NCBI GenBank assembly: GCA_905215645.1
Contig: CAJMQS010000031.1
Location: forward strand, 1 to 25,478
Source of the DNA: an uncultured bacterium
GTDB lineage: Bacteria > Bacillota > Negativicutes > Acidaminococcales > Acidaminococcaceae
Reading direction: 5' to 3'
DNA length: 25,478 bases
This document shows positions 9,556-16,575 of the stretch, one piece after another. Numbering within the stretch: the stretch's first letter is position 1; the number at the start of each line of letters is the position of its first letter. The notes below the pieces were generated by a model, which was not told the DNA's origin, made no database searches, and saw only the letters and a program-made list of their open reading frames with translations. The position numbers and the translations under genes were made by a program.

Positions 9556-11022
9556 CTATAAAACTTTGATTTCTTTCAGTCCTTGGACCAGCCAGTTCCC
9601 TTGGGCATCCATCAGGCCCCAGCCTTGCTTTCCTTTGACGGGAGCTGTCTTGCCCTGGAAAGAGGCCGCTTGGGTCACTTCTGCTGGAATCTGGACAGGA
9701 AGCCGGTTTCCTTCCCGATCCATCAGCTGGAAGCTCTTTCCTTCCTGGATCCAGGTGACTTCGGCCCCAGCCCCGAAGGGTGTGACCGTTACTGGATCCG
9801 GCCAGGTGTGGAGCACTTGGCCGCTGGTTTCGGAAACCAGCCGGGTGGAGGACCCTTCTTTGACCAGCATCCGCTGACCACCCAGGAATTGGATGGCATC
9901 CCAGGCAAAGGGCAGGCGCAGGGAACCATCACTGAGATCCACTAGGCCATATTTTTTGCTGGCTTTGTCTTGGATGGCCGCCAGGCCTTCCGCTTCGTCC
10001 AGGCCGCCGCCGCTGATGTCGTACTTCCCTGGCCCGAAAAGGATCTTACCCTGCCGGTCGACGAACCACAGCTTTCCTTTGTCTTTCACAAAGGTGCCCC
10101 AAGGAGTCATGGGGAATACAGCATCGTTCCTGTCGTCGATGATGACCTGGCCGGAGCGGTCGATATACCCCCGTTTCACCCCGTCCCAAGTCAGGCTCAG
10201 GGGTGCTTCTGGATCGTATACATTGGTATTCCACAGGGCGGAGCCCAGAGCCGCTCCTACTGCACTGGCCCAGTTGAAGGAACGGACTTTGCGCCGGGTC
10301 TCTGCCAGGCCGTCCTGGAAGGGGAAGACCTGGTCATAGGGAGCGGCAAAAAGCTCTTTGCCCTGGGTATCGATGGCCACGGTCCTGCCGTTGTTGTTTT
10401 TCACAAAAGCGATGCCTTCGCTGAATCCTGTGAGTATAGCCTGGTAGACCGGGGCCAGGATAGTTTTTCCGGAGGCATCCTGGAATCCCCAGCGCCCCTT
10501 TTCCTTGAAGGGATGGAGTCCTTCCAGAGAGGCAGGGTCCTGGACCGGCTGGCCGGTCCGGGTCAGATACCGAGGCGCGTCTTTGCTTTCCCAAGCCAAG
10601 AGCAATCCATTTGTGCCAGCTTCCAGCTTTTTGAAATGGGGTGCCAGCAGCTGACGCCCCTGGCTGTCCCAAAGGCCCCAGCGTCCCTGCTGGTCCCTGC
10701 CGGCAAAGACCGGTGTCAGGGAAGCCTGACGGGAGATCCGGTCCAGCCGGGGCACTTTCCGATGGGGATTGGGAACCAGGATATGGCCCAGGATCTCTGC
10801 AGAGCCTTCTTTGTCCAGGCTGACGCTGCTGCTGGAATGGGTGGAGGTGGTGGAAGAGGAAGTGCGGGTGGAAGATTCTGTCCGGGTGGTGGTGTGGGAT
10901 TCCCGATGTTCATGGGAATAGATCTCAGCTCCCTTTTCTGCCGCGGCGGGCAAGGGAAGGGAAAGAGAAGCTGCCAGAGCAGCCAGGAGCAAAGGGGATT
11001 TCAGAGAAGCAAAATGACGCAT
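9556..11022 (-). CDS. Secreted WG-repeat protein
   Basis: A 488-aa exported protein of unknown role. The start has an AAAGGAG SD five bases upstream. Residues 1-28 form a signal peptide (hydrophobic core, then PLPAAA). A Ser/Thr/His-rich, probably disordered segment follows at about 35-70. The rest is built of WG-type (KWG/beta-hairpin) repeats: GRWGLWDSQGRQLLAPHF, GRWGFQDASGKTILAP, KRGYIDRSGQVII, KLWFVDRQGKILF, KYGLVDLSDG and GWGLMDAQGNWLV. This family is common in surface or periplasmic proteins, and its repeats are thought to mediate binding rather than catalysis. No catalytic residues were recognised. It is convergent with the adhesin gene and separated by a shared terminator, so joint function is not implied. 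It has its own promoter candidate and looks monocistronic. Confidence 0.85.
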   Translation of the reverse strand: MRHFASLKSPLLLAALAASLSLPLPAAAEKGAEIYSHEHRESHTTTRTESSTRTSSSTTSTHSSSSVSLDKEGSAEILGHILVPNPHRKVPRLDRISRQASLTPVFAGRDQQGRWGLWDSQGRQLLAPHFKKLEAGTNGLLLAWESKDAPRYLTRTGQPVQDPASLEGLHPFKEKGRWGFQDASGKTILAPVYQAILTGFSEGIAFVKNNNGRTVAIDTQGKELFAAPYDQVFPFQDGLAETRRKVRSFNWASAVGAALGSALWNTNVYDPEAPLSLTWDGVKRGYIDRSGQVIIDDRNDAVFPMTPWGTFVKDKGKLWFVDRQGKILFGPGKYDISGGGLDEAEGLAAIQDKASKKYGLVDLSDGSLRLPFAWDAIQFLGGQRMLVKEGSSTRLVSETSGQVLHTWPDPVTVTPFGAGAEVTWIQEGKSFQLMDREGNRLPVQIPAEVTQAASFQGKTAPVKGKQGWGLMDAQGNWLVQGLKEIKVL

Positions 11023-11072
11023 ACCGTCTCCTTTCAGTAAACAAAGATATAAAAGTACAAAACAATAAAAAA

Positions 11073-11102
11073 ATTATATCATATAGAATGGTTATCCGTA
11101 AA
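11073..11102 (-). promoter_or_regulatory. Candidate promoter of the WG-repeat gene
   Basis: On the minus strand TTTACG (11097-11102) is followed after 18 bases by a perfect TATAAT (11073-11078), about 50 bases before the start codon. It begins directly after the T tract of the flavodiiron gene terminator, so the two units are compactly separated. Confidence 0.55.
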
Positions 11103-11141
11103 GAAAAAGTGGCTGCTGCAGATCGTATGCAGCAGCCACTT
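11103..11141 (-). terminator. Terminator of the fusion dehydrogenase / flavodiiron operon
   Basis: A perfect 14-bp stem (11107-11120 with 11128-11141) with a 7-nt loop lies eight bases after the flavodiiron stop codon. On the minus strand it is followed by a run of Ts. The plus strand also has a T run beyond the stem, so it could work both ways. Confidence 0.85.
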
Positions 11142-11149
11142 CTGTTTTT

Positions 11150-12361
11150 TTATGCTTCTTTCATGGAATTCAAGATTGCATCTACCAGGTCGTTCATGCT
11201 CCGTTCCTGGCCGCCGGTCATCCGGGAATTGATGGTCACGCCATCCTGAAGGACGGTCATGGCTTTCATATTGTTCTCCAGGAATTCCGTCATGAGGCCG
11301 CCTACGGTGCAGGCCCAGGAGCCATTTTCGATGATCCCTACGATCCGTTTCTGCAGGTTCAGGGCTTTCATGTCTTCCAGGAAGTTCAGCATCTTGGGAT
11401 AGATCCCCAGGTTGTAGGTGACGGACGCCAGTACCAGATGGCTGTACTTGAAGGCATCGGAAATCAGATAGGAGATATCTGTCTTGGACACATCGTACAT
11501 GGCGATGTTGGTCATGCCCTTTTCCGCCAGCTTAGCCGCCAGCACAGAAGCGGTGCTTTCGGTGTTGCCGTACATGGAAGCATAGACCAGCAGCACGCCT
11601 TTTTCTTCCGGTTCATAGGTAGCCCAATGGATGTACTTGTCCACGATGTATTTGATGTTGTTCCGCCATACCGGCCCGTGGAGGGGGCAGATCATCTTGA
11701 TGTCCAGCTGGCTGGCTTTGCCCAGGAGGTCCATGACGAAGGGTCCGTATTTGCCCACGATGTTGGTGTAGTACCGGCGGGCATCATCCAGCCAGTCCCG
11801 GTCGAAGTCCACTTCGTCGTTGAAGATCCGGCCGCCCAGGGCTCCGAAGGAACCGAAGGCATCGGCGGAGAACAGGGTACCGGTGGTCAGGTCGAAGGAG
11901 ACCATGGCTTCCGGCCAGTGGACCATGGGAGCGGCCACAAAAGCGATGGTGTGCTTCCCGAACTTCTGGGTGTCGCCCTCTTTCACAACGATCTGTTTTT
12001 CCCCTTCCACCCGGTAGCCGAACTGGTCCATCAGGGTGAAGGCCTGTTCATTGCTGATCACCGTGGTTTCCGGGTGCCGGAGCAGCACTTCCTCGATGGA
12101 AGCCGCATGGTCCGGTTCCACATGGTTGATGATCAGGTAGTCCAGCTTCCGGCCTTTCAGGACCCCTTCCACGTTTTCCAGGAACTGCTTGCACACGGAC
12201 CAGTCCGCGGTATCGAACAGCACGGTCTTTTCGTCCAGCAGCAGATAGGAGTTGTAGGAAACGCCCCGGGGAATGGGATGGATGTTTTCGAACAGTGCCA
12301 GCCGGCGGTCATCCGCCCCTACCCAGTATAAGTCATTGGTTAATTTTCTTACACATTCCAT
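11150..12361 (-). CDS. fprA: Flavodiiron protein (FprA / A-type flavoprotein)
   Basis: A 403-aa cytoplasmic enzyme that reduces O2 to water and/or NO to N2O using electrons usually supplied by rubredoxin. The metallo-beta-lactamase-like diiron domain covers about residues 1-250 and all expected ligands are visible: H80, E82, D84 and H85 in NHVEPDH, H148 in MVHWPE, D167 in SADAFG and H228 in PLHGP. The flavodoxin domain starts near residue 255, with the FMN phosphate loop at YASMYGNTESTA. Length is typical for the two-domain class A protein, without a fused rubredoxin. The start has an AAAGGAG SD. It lies only 16 bases downstream of a gene whose C terminus is a rubredoxin, so co-transcription is very likely and that rubredoxin is the obvious electron donor. 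Confidence 0.95.
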   Translation of the reverse strand: MECVRKLTNDLYWVGADDRRLALFENIHPIPRGVSYNSYLLLDEKTVLFDTADWSVCKQFLENVEGVLKGRKLDYLIINHVEPDHAASIEEVLLRHPETTVISNEQAFTLMDQFGYRVEGEKQIVVKEGDTQKFGKHTIAFVAAPMVHWPEAMVSFDLTTGTLFSADAFGSFGALGGRIFNDEVDFDRDWLDDARRYYTNIVGKYGPFVMDLLGKASQLDIKMICPLHGPVWRNNIKYIVDKYIHWATYEPEEKGVLLVYASMYGNTESTASVLAAKLAEKGMTNIAMYDVSKTDISYLISDAFKYSHLVLASVTYNLGIYPKMLNFLEDMKALNLQKRIVGIIENGSWACTVGGLMTEFLENNMKAMTVLQDGVTINSRMTGGQERSMNDLVDAILNSMKEA

Positions 12362-12377
12362 AGTTATGCTCCTTTTC

Positions 12378-14285
12378 TCACTTTACGGGTACGAATTCAG
12401 TCTTGGCGGAGTTGCACAGCGGGCATACCCAGTCTTCCGGCAGATCCTGGAACTTGGTTCCCGGCTTCACATCCGCATCCGGGTCGCCCAGATCCGGGTT
12501 GTATTCATAACCGCAGCCCTTGCAGACATAACGGCCTTCCGGCATGTCTTTCAGGATCAGAGGTCTCTTCATCTTGACCATGGGAGGAGCGGGTTTCTTG
12601 GGCTGGCCGTTGTTCAGGGCCTTGGCCAGAAGGGGCAGGATCACTTTCACATCGCCTACGATGCCGTAGTCGCAGTTCTTGAAGATGGGGGCCCCGGCGT
12701 TGATGTTGATGGCCACAATGGTGGTGGCGTTCTTGATGCCCTTCAGGTGCTGGACCGCACCGGAGATGCCGCAGGCAATGTACAGATTGCCGTTGAACTT
12801 CTGGCCGCTCATGCCTACATACCGGTCAATGGGCACATACTGGAGGGTTTCCGCTACAGGACGGGAGGAACCTACCGCAGCCCCAGCCTGGCGGGCCAGA
12901 TCTTCGATCAGTTTCATATTGGCTTTTTCTCCAATGCCCTTGCCGGCGCTGACCACCCGTTCCGCATCGGAGATGGGAGTATCCAGAGGGATGCCCACGG
13001 TGAAGTCGTAGCCGTCGTTCTTCAGGGCTTCTACCAGGGCTGCCACCTGTTCTTCCGGAGTTCCGTCTTTGAAGATCTGTTTCTTCCGGGCCCCGGTGAT
13101 GGCCACATTCTGTTTGGGTGCGCCGCCGTGCTTGGCTACGGACATCTTATCCGTAATGTGGGAGGCGATGACCACCCGCTGGATTTCGTTGGTGCCTTCG
13201 TAGATGGTGGTGATCTTGGCATCCCGGTAGAACCGTTCCACATCCATGCCCTTCAGGTAGCCGGTGCCGCCGAAGATCTGGAGAGCATCGTTGGTGATGG
13301 AGACTGCCGCATCGGAAGCGTACATCTTGGCCATGGCGCTTTCCATGCCGTAATCCTGGTGTTCCTGTTTCAGCTCTGCAGCACTGTATACCAGGAACCG
13401 GGCCGCCCGGAGCTTGGTGGCCATATCTGCCAATTTGAAGGAAACACCCTGGTTCTGGCAGATGGGGGCATTGAACTGGATCCGTTCCTTGGAATAGTTC
13501 AGAGCTGCTTCATAGGCACCCTGGGCAATCCCCAGTGCCTGGGCTGCAATCCCGATCCGGCCGCCGTCCAGGGTAGCCATGGCAATCTTGAAGCCCTGGC
13601 CCCGTTTGCCCAGCAGGTTCTCTTTGGGCAGTTTTACATTGTTGAAGATCAGTTCTGCCGTAGCGGAGGAACGGATCCCCAGTTTGTCATAATGGTCCCC
13701 GAAGGTGAAGCCCGGCATGCCTTTTTCTACGATGAAGGCGCTGATGCCCCGGGTGCCTTTCCCCGGTTCGGTGACGGCGAACACCACATAAGTATCGGCT
13801 TTCCCTGCGTTGGTGATGAAAATCTTGTTCCCGTTGAGGATCCAGTGGGTCCCGTCGAATTCCGCGGTGGTTTCCGTTTCCCCGGCATCAGAACCGGCGT
13901 TGGGTTCCGTCAGGCCGAACACCCCGATCTTTTTCCCGGAAGCCAGGGGCACCAGGTATTTCCGTTTCTGTTCTTCGGTGCCGAAAGCGAAGATGGGGTA
14001 GGAGCCCAGGGACACATGGGCGGACAGGATGACACCAGCACCGCCGTCCACCCGGGCCAGTTCTTCCACGGCAATGGCGTAGCTGATGTAGTCCAGCCCG
14101 GCACCGCCATATTCTTTGGGGAAGGGGATGCCCATCCATCCCAGTTCTCCCATTTCTTTGACTTGTTCGTCAGGGAATTTATTTTCCTTGTCCAGCATGA
14201 ACGCAATGGGTTTGATCTTGGTTTCCGCAAAGCCGCGGACTTTGGCACGAAATTCTTCATGTTCCTGTGTGGTGGTAAATAACAT
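12378..14285 (-). CDS. Acyl-CoA dehydrogenase / ETF-alpha FAD domain / rubredoxin triple fusion
   Basis: A 635-aa protein. I chose the start at 14285 (MLFTTTQEHEEF) because an AGGAGGT SD lies 5 bases upstream (14291-14297); a longer frame upstream has no SD. Residues 1 to about 385 form a complete acyl-CoA dehydrogenase, with FGLTEPNAGSDAG, the substrate-region GGRIGIAAQALG and catalytic Glu363 in YEGTNEIQR. Residues about 440-563 match the C-terminal FAD-binding domain of ETF alpha (SAGKGIGE, GSSRPV, LYIACGISGAVQH, APIFKNCDYGIVGD). The usual QTG of that domain reads MSG here. Residues 585-631 are a rubredoxin with C588, C591, C621 and C624 (CKGCGY, CPLC). The ETF-alpha N-terminal domain and EtfB are absent. 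The likely electron order is acyl-CoA, dehydrogenase FAD, ETF-type FAD, rubredoxin iron, then the flavodiiron protein encoded next in the operon. Chain-length specificity cannot be read; short-chain is a guess. Confidence 0.92.
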   Translation of the reverse strand: MLFTTTQEHEEFRAKVRGFAETKIKPIAFMLDKENKFPDEQVKEMGELGWMGIPFPKEYGGAGLDYISYAIAVEELARVDGGAGVILSAHVSLGSYPIFAFGTEEQKRKYLVPLASGKKIGVFGLTEPNAGSDAGETETTAEFDGTHWILNGNKIFITNAGKADTYVVFAVTEPGKGTRGISAFIVEKGMPGFTFGDHYDKLGIRSSATAELIFNNVKLPKENLLGKRGQGFKIAMATLDGGRIGIAAQALGIAQGAYEAALNYSKERIQFNAPICQNQGVSFKLADMATKLRAARFLVYSAAELKQEHQDYGMESAMAKMYASDAAVSITNDALQIFGGTGYLKGMDVERFYRDAKITTIYEGTNEIQRVVIASHITDKMSVAKHGGAPKQNVAITGARKKQIFKDGTPEEQVAALVEALKNDGYDFTVGIPLDTPISDAERVVSAGKGIGEKANMKLIEDLARQAGAAVGSSRPVAETLQYVPIDRYVGMSGQKFNGNLYIACGISGAVQHLKGIKNATTIVAININAGAPIFKNCDYGIVGDVKVILPLLAKALNNGQPKKPAPPMVKMKRPLILKDMPEGRYVCKGCGYEYNPDLGDPDADVKPGTKFQDLPEDWVCPLCNSAKTEFVPVK

Positions 14286-14290
14286 ACGCG

Positions 14291-14297
14291 TACCTCC
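14291..14297 (-). promoter_or_regulatory. Ribosome binding site fixing the fusion gene start
   Basis: AGGAGGT on the minus strand, 5 bases before the ATG at 14285. It excludes the 19-residue upstream extension of the open frame. Confidence 0.85.
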
Positions 14298-14400
14298 TCT
14301 GTCATGGAAAATCAGGCTGTCAGATTCCTTCAAGTTAGTCAAAACATACCAAATTAAAAATAAAATTATTTTAATAATAATTCTATCTTTTTACGATTCA

Positions 14401-14429
14401 ATAGTACACTTTTCATATACGTTTGTCAA
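14401..14429 (-). promoter_or_regulatory. Promoter of the fusion dehydrogenase / flavodiiron operon
   Basis: On the minus strand a perfect TTGACA (14424-14429) and TACTAT (14401-14406) are 17 bases apart. The -35 overlaps the last codons of the LysR gene. The predicted leader is about 110 nt and very AT-rich. An AT inverted repeat (AATTATT at 14364-14370, AATAATT at 14376-14382) lies downstream of the -10 and could be an operator, but chance is likely in such AT-rich DNA. Confidence 0.65.
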
Positions 14430-15322
14430 TGGGAAAAATCAGAAAGTTTTTGCTTCAATCGGTCCAGGAATACCTGGCTGGACCGGGACATGAGACGGAA
14501 CTTCTTCCAGGCCACCAGGCTGCCGGCGGACATAGGCGGGTCCAGAGGGATGAATTTCAGTCCCTGGGTTTCGATCTGGAGCAGCTTGTTCAATCCCAGG
14601 CCGTTGACTTTGCCTGTCTGGATCAGGAGGGAGGCATTGCCCATCAGATCGAACCGTCCCACCAGGTCCAGGGTATCCAGGTCCAGCTTTCCCTCTGACC
14701 AGGCACTCAGATCGAAGGTCTTTTGGGTGGTCCGGGAGGAAACGAGCAGGGGCATGGCCTGGAGATCCGCTGGGGTCACTTTTTCCAGATGGGCCCAGGG
14801 GCTGTGGAGGCTGGTGACGATCCCTACCTGGTCCGGTTCCGGGAGACGGAGAAAGTTGTATTTTTCCGGATTGAAGGGTTCGATGAACAGGGCAAAATCC
14901 AGTAGTCCATGTTCCAACCGTTCCTGGACCCCGTCCGCATTGTTGGTGAACAGTTCGATGGTGAGCCCGGGATATTCCTGATGGAGTTCCGCAAAAGTGT
15001 CCGTGATCCAGTGCATGGCCCGGGTTTCCCCGGCACCGATCCGGATGCAGCCGGTGAGATCCATATCGTCTTCCCGGATTTCTTCTTTGGTCTGGTCCAC
15101 CAGGGCCAGGATTTCTTCCGCCCGCTGGCGCAGGTGCATCCCTTCTTCCGTCAGGGTGGTGCTCCGGTTGGTCCGGACAAAGAGCTTTTTGCCCAGTTCC
15201 TTTTCCAGGTCCGCCATCTGCCGGGACAGGGTGGGCTGGGTGACGAACAGCACATTGGCGGCTTCGGTCATGTTCTGTTCCCGGGCCACCGCCAGAAAAT
15301 ATTTCAGGGTACGGATTTCCAT
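14426..15322 (-). CDS. LysR-family transcriptional regulator
   Basis: A 298-aa LysR-type regulator. The N-terminal winged helix-turn-helix is clear at residues 1-60 (MEIRTLKYFLAVAREQNMTEAA, then VTQPTLSRQMADLEKELG, split here for brevity). The effector-binding domain covers about 90-290. The start at 15322 is set by an AGGAGG SD five bases upstream; a TTG five codons earlier would use the SD itself as coding sequence and is unlikely. The gene is divergent from the redox cluster starting at 15433, the classic arrangement for a LysR regulator and its target, with candidate T-N11-A sites in the 110-bp gap. It also lies just upstream, same strand, of the dehydrogenase fusion operon, which has its own promoter. 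The inducer is unknown. Confidence 0.93.
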   Translation of the reverse strand: MEIRTLKYFLAVAREQNMTEAANVLFVTQPTLSRQMADLEKELGKKLFVRTNRSTTLTEEGMHLRQRAEEILALVDQTKEEIREDDMDLTGCIRIGAGETRAMHWITDTFAELHQEYPGLTIELFTNNADGVQERLEHGLLDFALFIEPFNPEKYNFLRLPEPDQVGIVTSLHSPWAHLEKVTPADLQAMPLLVSSRTTQKTFDLSAWSEGKLDLDTLDLVGRFDLMGNASLLIQTGKVNGLGLNKLLQIETQGLKFIPLDPPMSAGSLVAWKKFRLMSRSSQVFLDRLKQKLSDFSH

Positions 15323-15356
15323 AATCTCCTCCTGCAATAGAAAAAACGTATTCAGA

Positions 15357-15378
15357 TATAGTTACTATAAGCATTATA
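15357..15378. promoter_or_regulatory. Two overlapping T-N11-A palindromes, candidate LysR operator
   Basis: TATAGTTACTATA (15357-15369) is a perfect palindrome around a central T, and TATAAGCATTATA (15366-15378) has perfect 5-bp arms. Both fit the T-N11-A rule of LysR sites and are offset by 9 bp. They lie in the divergent gap between lysR and the redox cluster. A candidate minus-strand -10 TATAAT for lysR (15373-15378, -35 TTGTAT at 15397-15402, 18-bp spacer) overlaps the second site. A plus-strand promoter may be TTATAC/TACAAT (15374-15379, 15398-15403), which would place the sites at its -35. Confidence 0.5.
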
Positions 15379-15432
15379 CATCTTAAATGGTTTGGAATAC
15401 AATACAAACAGAACAGGAAAGGAGAGATCATC

Positions 15433-15852
15433 ATGGATCTGAAAGAACTGGAAAAAGAGAGTCCCTTTGCCCTGGGGGAAGAAAATACAGGCTATGCCCA
15501 ATATTTCGATGGAAAGAGTTATTTGAACATGCTGACACTGGAACAGGTTCCCACTGCTGTGGTGACCTTTGAACCGGGGTGCCGGAACCACTGGCACATC
15601 CATCATGCAGCCAAAGGGGGCGGACAGATCCTCATCGTCACCGCCGGCCGGGGCTATTACCAGGAATGGGGGAAACCCGCCCGGGAACTGAAAGCCGGAG
15701 ATGTGGTGAACATCCCGCCGGAAGTGAAGCACTGGCACGGGGCGGCCCCGGATTCCGCCTTCCAGCATCTTGCCCTGGAAGTCCCCGGTGAAGGCACCAG
15801 CAATGAATGGTGTGAAGCCGTGGATCCTGAGGAATACGGAAAACTGAAATAA
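15433..15852 (+). CDS. Cupin-domain protein (CMD-associated type)
   Basis: A 139-aa single-domain cupin, cytoplasmic (no signal peptide). Cupin motif 1 is seen as HWHIHHA (H53, H55, H57, H58) followed by GGGQILIVTAGRGYYQEWG, and motif 2 as PPEVKHWHGA (H100, H102). These histidines could bind a divalent metal. Small cupins of this kind are often encoded beside carboxymuconolactone-decarboxylase-like proteins, as here; their reaction is mostly unproven. The start has an AAAGGAGAG SD. It is the first gene of the LysR-divergent cluster, and the next gene begins 11 bases after its stop. Confidence 0.88.
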   Translation: MDLKELEKESPFALGEENTGYAQYFDGKSYLNMLTLEQVPTAVVTFEPGCRNHWHIHHAAKGGGQILIVTAGRGYYQEWGKPARELKAGDVVNIPPEVKHWHGAAPDSAFQHLALEVPGEGTSNEWCEAVDPEEYGKLK

Positions 15853-15863
15853 AAGGAGGCACC

Positions 15864-16307
15864 ATGGAAAAGAAACAATGGTTCTGTCACCTGATGGCAG
15901 GGGTTTTGACGGTTGTGACAGCAAGCGGAATCGGATTGCAGACAGGGGAGGTTTTGGCTATGGAACAGAAAAAAGAACCGGTCAAGGTGGTACAGACCGC
16001 AGGCAGGGATCAGCTGGGGACTTTTGCCCCGGATTTTGCCCGGTACAATGATGACATCCTTTTTGGAGAAGTATGGAGCGCCAACGATAAACTGAGCCTC
16101 CACGACCGGAGCCTGGTGACGGTGACGGCGCTGATTGCTCAGGGGCTGACGGACAGCTCCCTCCAGTACCACATGGCCACTGCCAAAAAGAACGGTGTGA
16201 CCCGGGAGGAAATGGTCCAGGCCATTACCCAGCTGGGGTTCTACGCCGGCTGGCCCAAAGCCTGGGCAGCCTTCCGGTATGCCAAAGAGGTATACGGAAA
16301 TGAATGA
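15864..16307 (+). CDS. Carboxymuconolactone decarboxylase-like protein with signal peptide
   Basis: A 147-aa protein of the CMD superfamily (DIF..GEVW, LHDRSLVTVTALIAQG, LQYHMATAKKNGVTREE, and QLGFYAGWPKAW at residues about 50-140). The AhpD-type CxxC is absent and the only Cys is in the leader (C8), so a thiol peroxidase role is unlikely. Residues 1-32 form a signal peptide (MEKKQWFCHLMAGVLTVVTA, cleavage likely near EVLA). The SD is AAGGAGG before 15864. A second in-frame ATG at 15960 (Met33) sits right after the signal peptide with GGGGAGG 8 bases upstream, so a 115-aa cytoplasmic form is possible. The 3' end overlaps the next gene by 8 bases. Substrate unknown. Confidence 0.87.
   Translation: MEKKQWFCHLMAGVLTVVTASGIGLQTGEVLAMEQKKEPVKVVQTAGRDQLGTFAPDFARYNDDILFGEVWSANDKLSLHDRSLVTVTALIAQGLTDSSLQYHMATAKKNGVTREEMVQAITQLGFYAGWPKAWAAFRYAKEVYGNE
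15945..15962 (+). promoter_or_regulatory. Internal ribosome binding site and ATG in the CMD-like gene
   Basis: GGGGAGG (15945-15951) precedes an in-frame ATG (15960-15962) by 8 bases. Translation from here would omit the whole signal peptide. It may be coincidence, as it encodes TGEV in the leader, but the same arrangement recurs in the flavoprotein gene of this cluster. Confidence 0.4.
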
Positions 16308-16533
16308 GAAGAGGCCGGAAAGCCTCAAAAAGGCGGCTCTGAGCCAGGAAGAACTCCAGGCGGCCGGCTGTCCGGAAGAGACCATCCGGAAAATCCTCCA
16401 AGAGAAGAATGACCGGTGCCAGTGCCGCTGTCTCCGCCAGTACCGGAAGGAGATCCTGGAAAAGCTCCACCGGGAGCAGGAAAAACTCGCCAACCTGGAT
16501 TACCTCCTGTACCATTTGGAGGAAAAAGAATAA
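16300..16533 (+). CDS. Small coiled-coil protein of unknown function
   Basis: A 77-aa charged protein. I place the start at 16300 (MNEKRPES), which overlaps the stop of the CMD-like gene by 8 bases and implies translational coupling; the frame is open a few codons further upstream. It is rich in Lys, Glu, Arg and Gln and predicted helical, with a C-terminal coiled coil (RKEILEKLHREQEKLANLDYLLYHLEE). It has three Cys: one at AAGC and a pair in DRCQCRC-like context. No family was recognised. The acidic/basic heptad pattern resembles the effector-side dimerisation helix of MerR-type regulators, but there is no DNA-binding domain. Its position makes it part of the redox operon. Confidence 0.7.
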   Translation: MNEKRPESLKKAALSQEELQAAGCPEETIRKILQEKNDRCQCRCLRQYRKEILEKLHREQEKLANLDYLLYHLEEKE

Positions 16534-16575
16534 TATCCTGGAACCGATTTCCATTATCAGAAAGGGGGAAGCACC

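Noticed and set aside
12273..14282. 669-codon plus-strand frame opposite the dehydrogenase fusion
   Set aside because: The minus-strand product has catalytic and Cys motifs for three domains; the opposite frame has none.
14364..14382. Fur or PerR box in the fusion operon leader
   Set aside because: The 7-5-7 AT inverted repeat does not have the 7-1-7 form of these boxes and the region is so AT-rich that chance palindromes are expected.
15864..16307. AhpD-type peroxidase
   Set aside because: The catalytic CxxC is missing and the only cysteine lies in the signal peptide.
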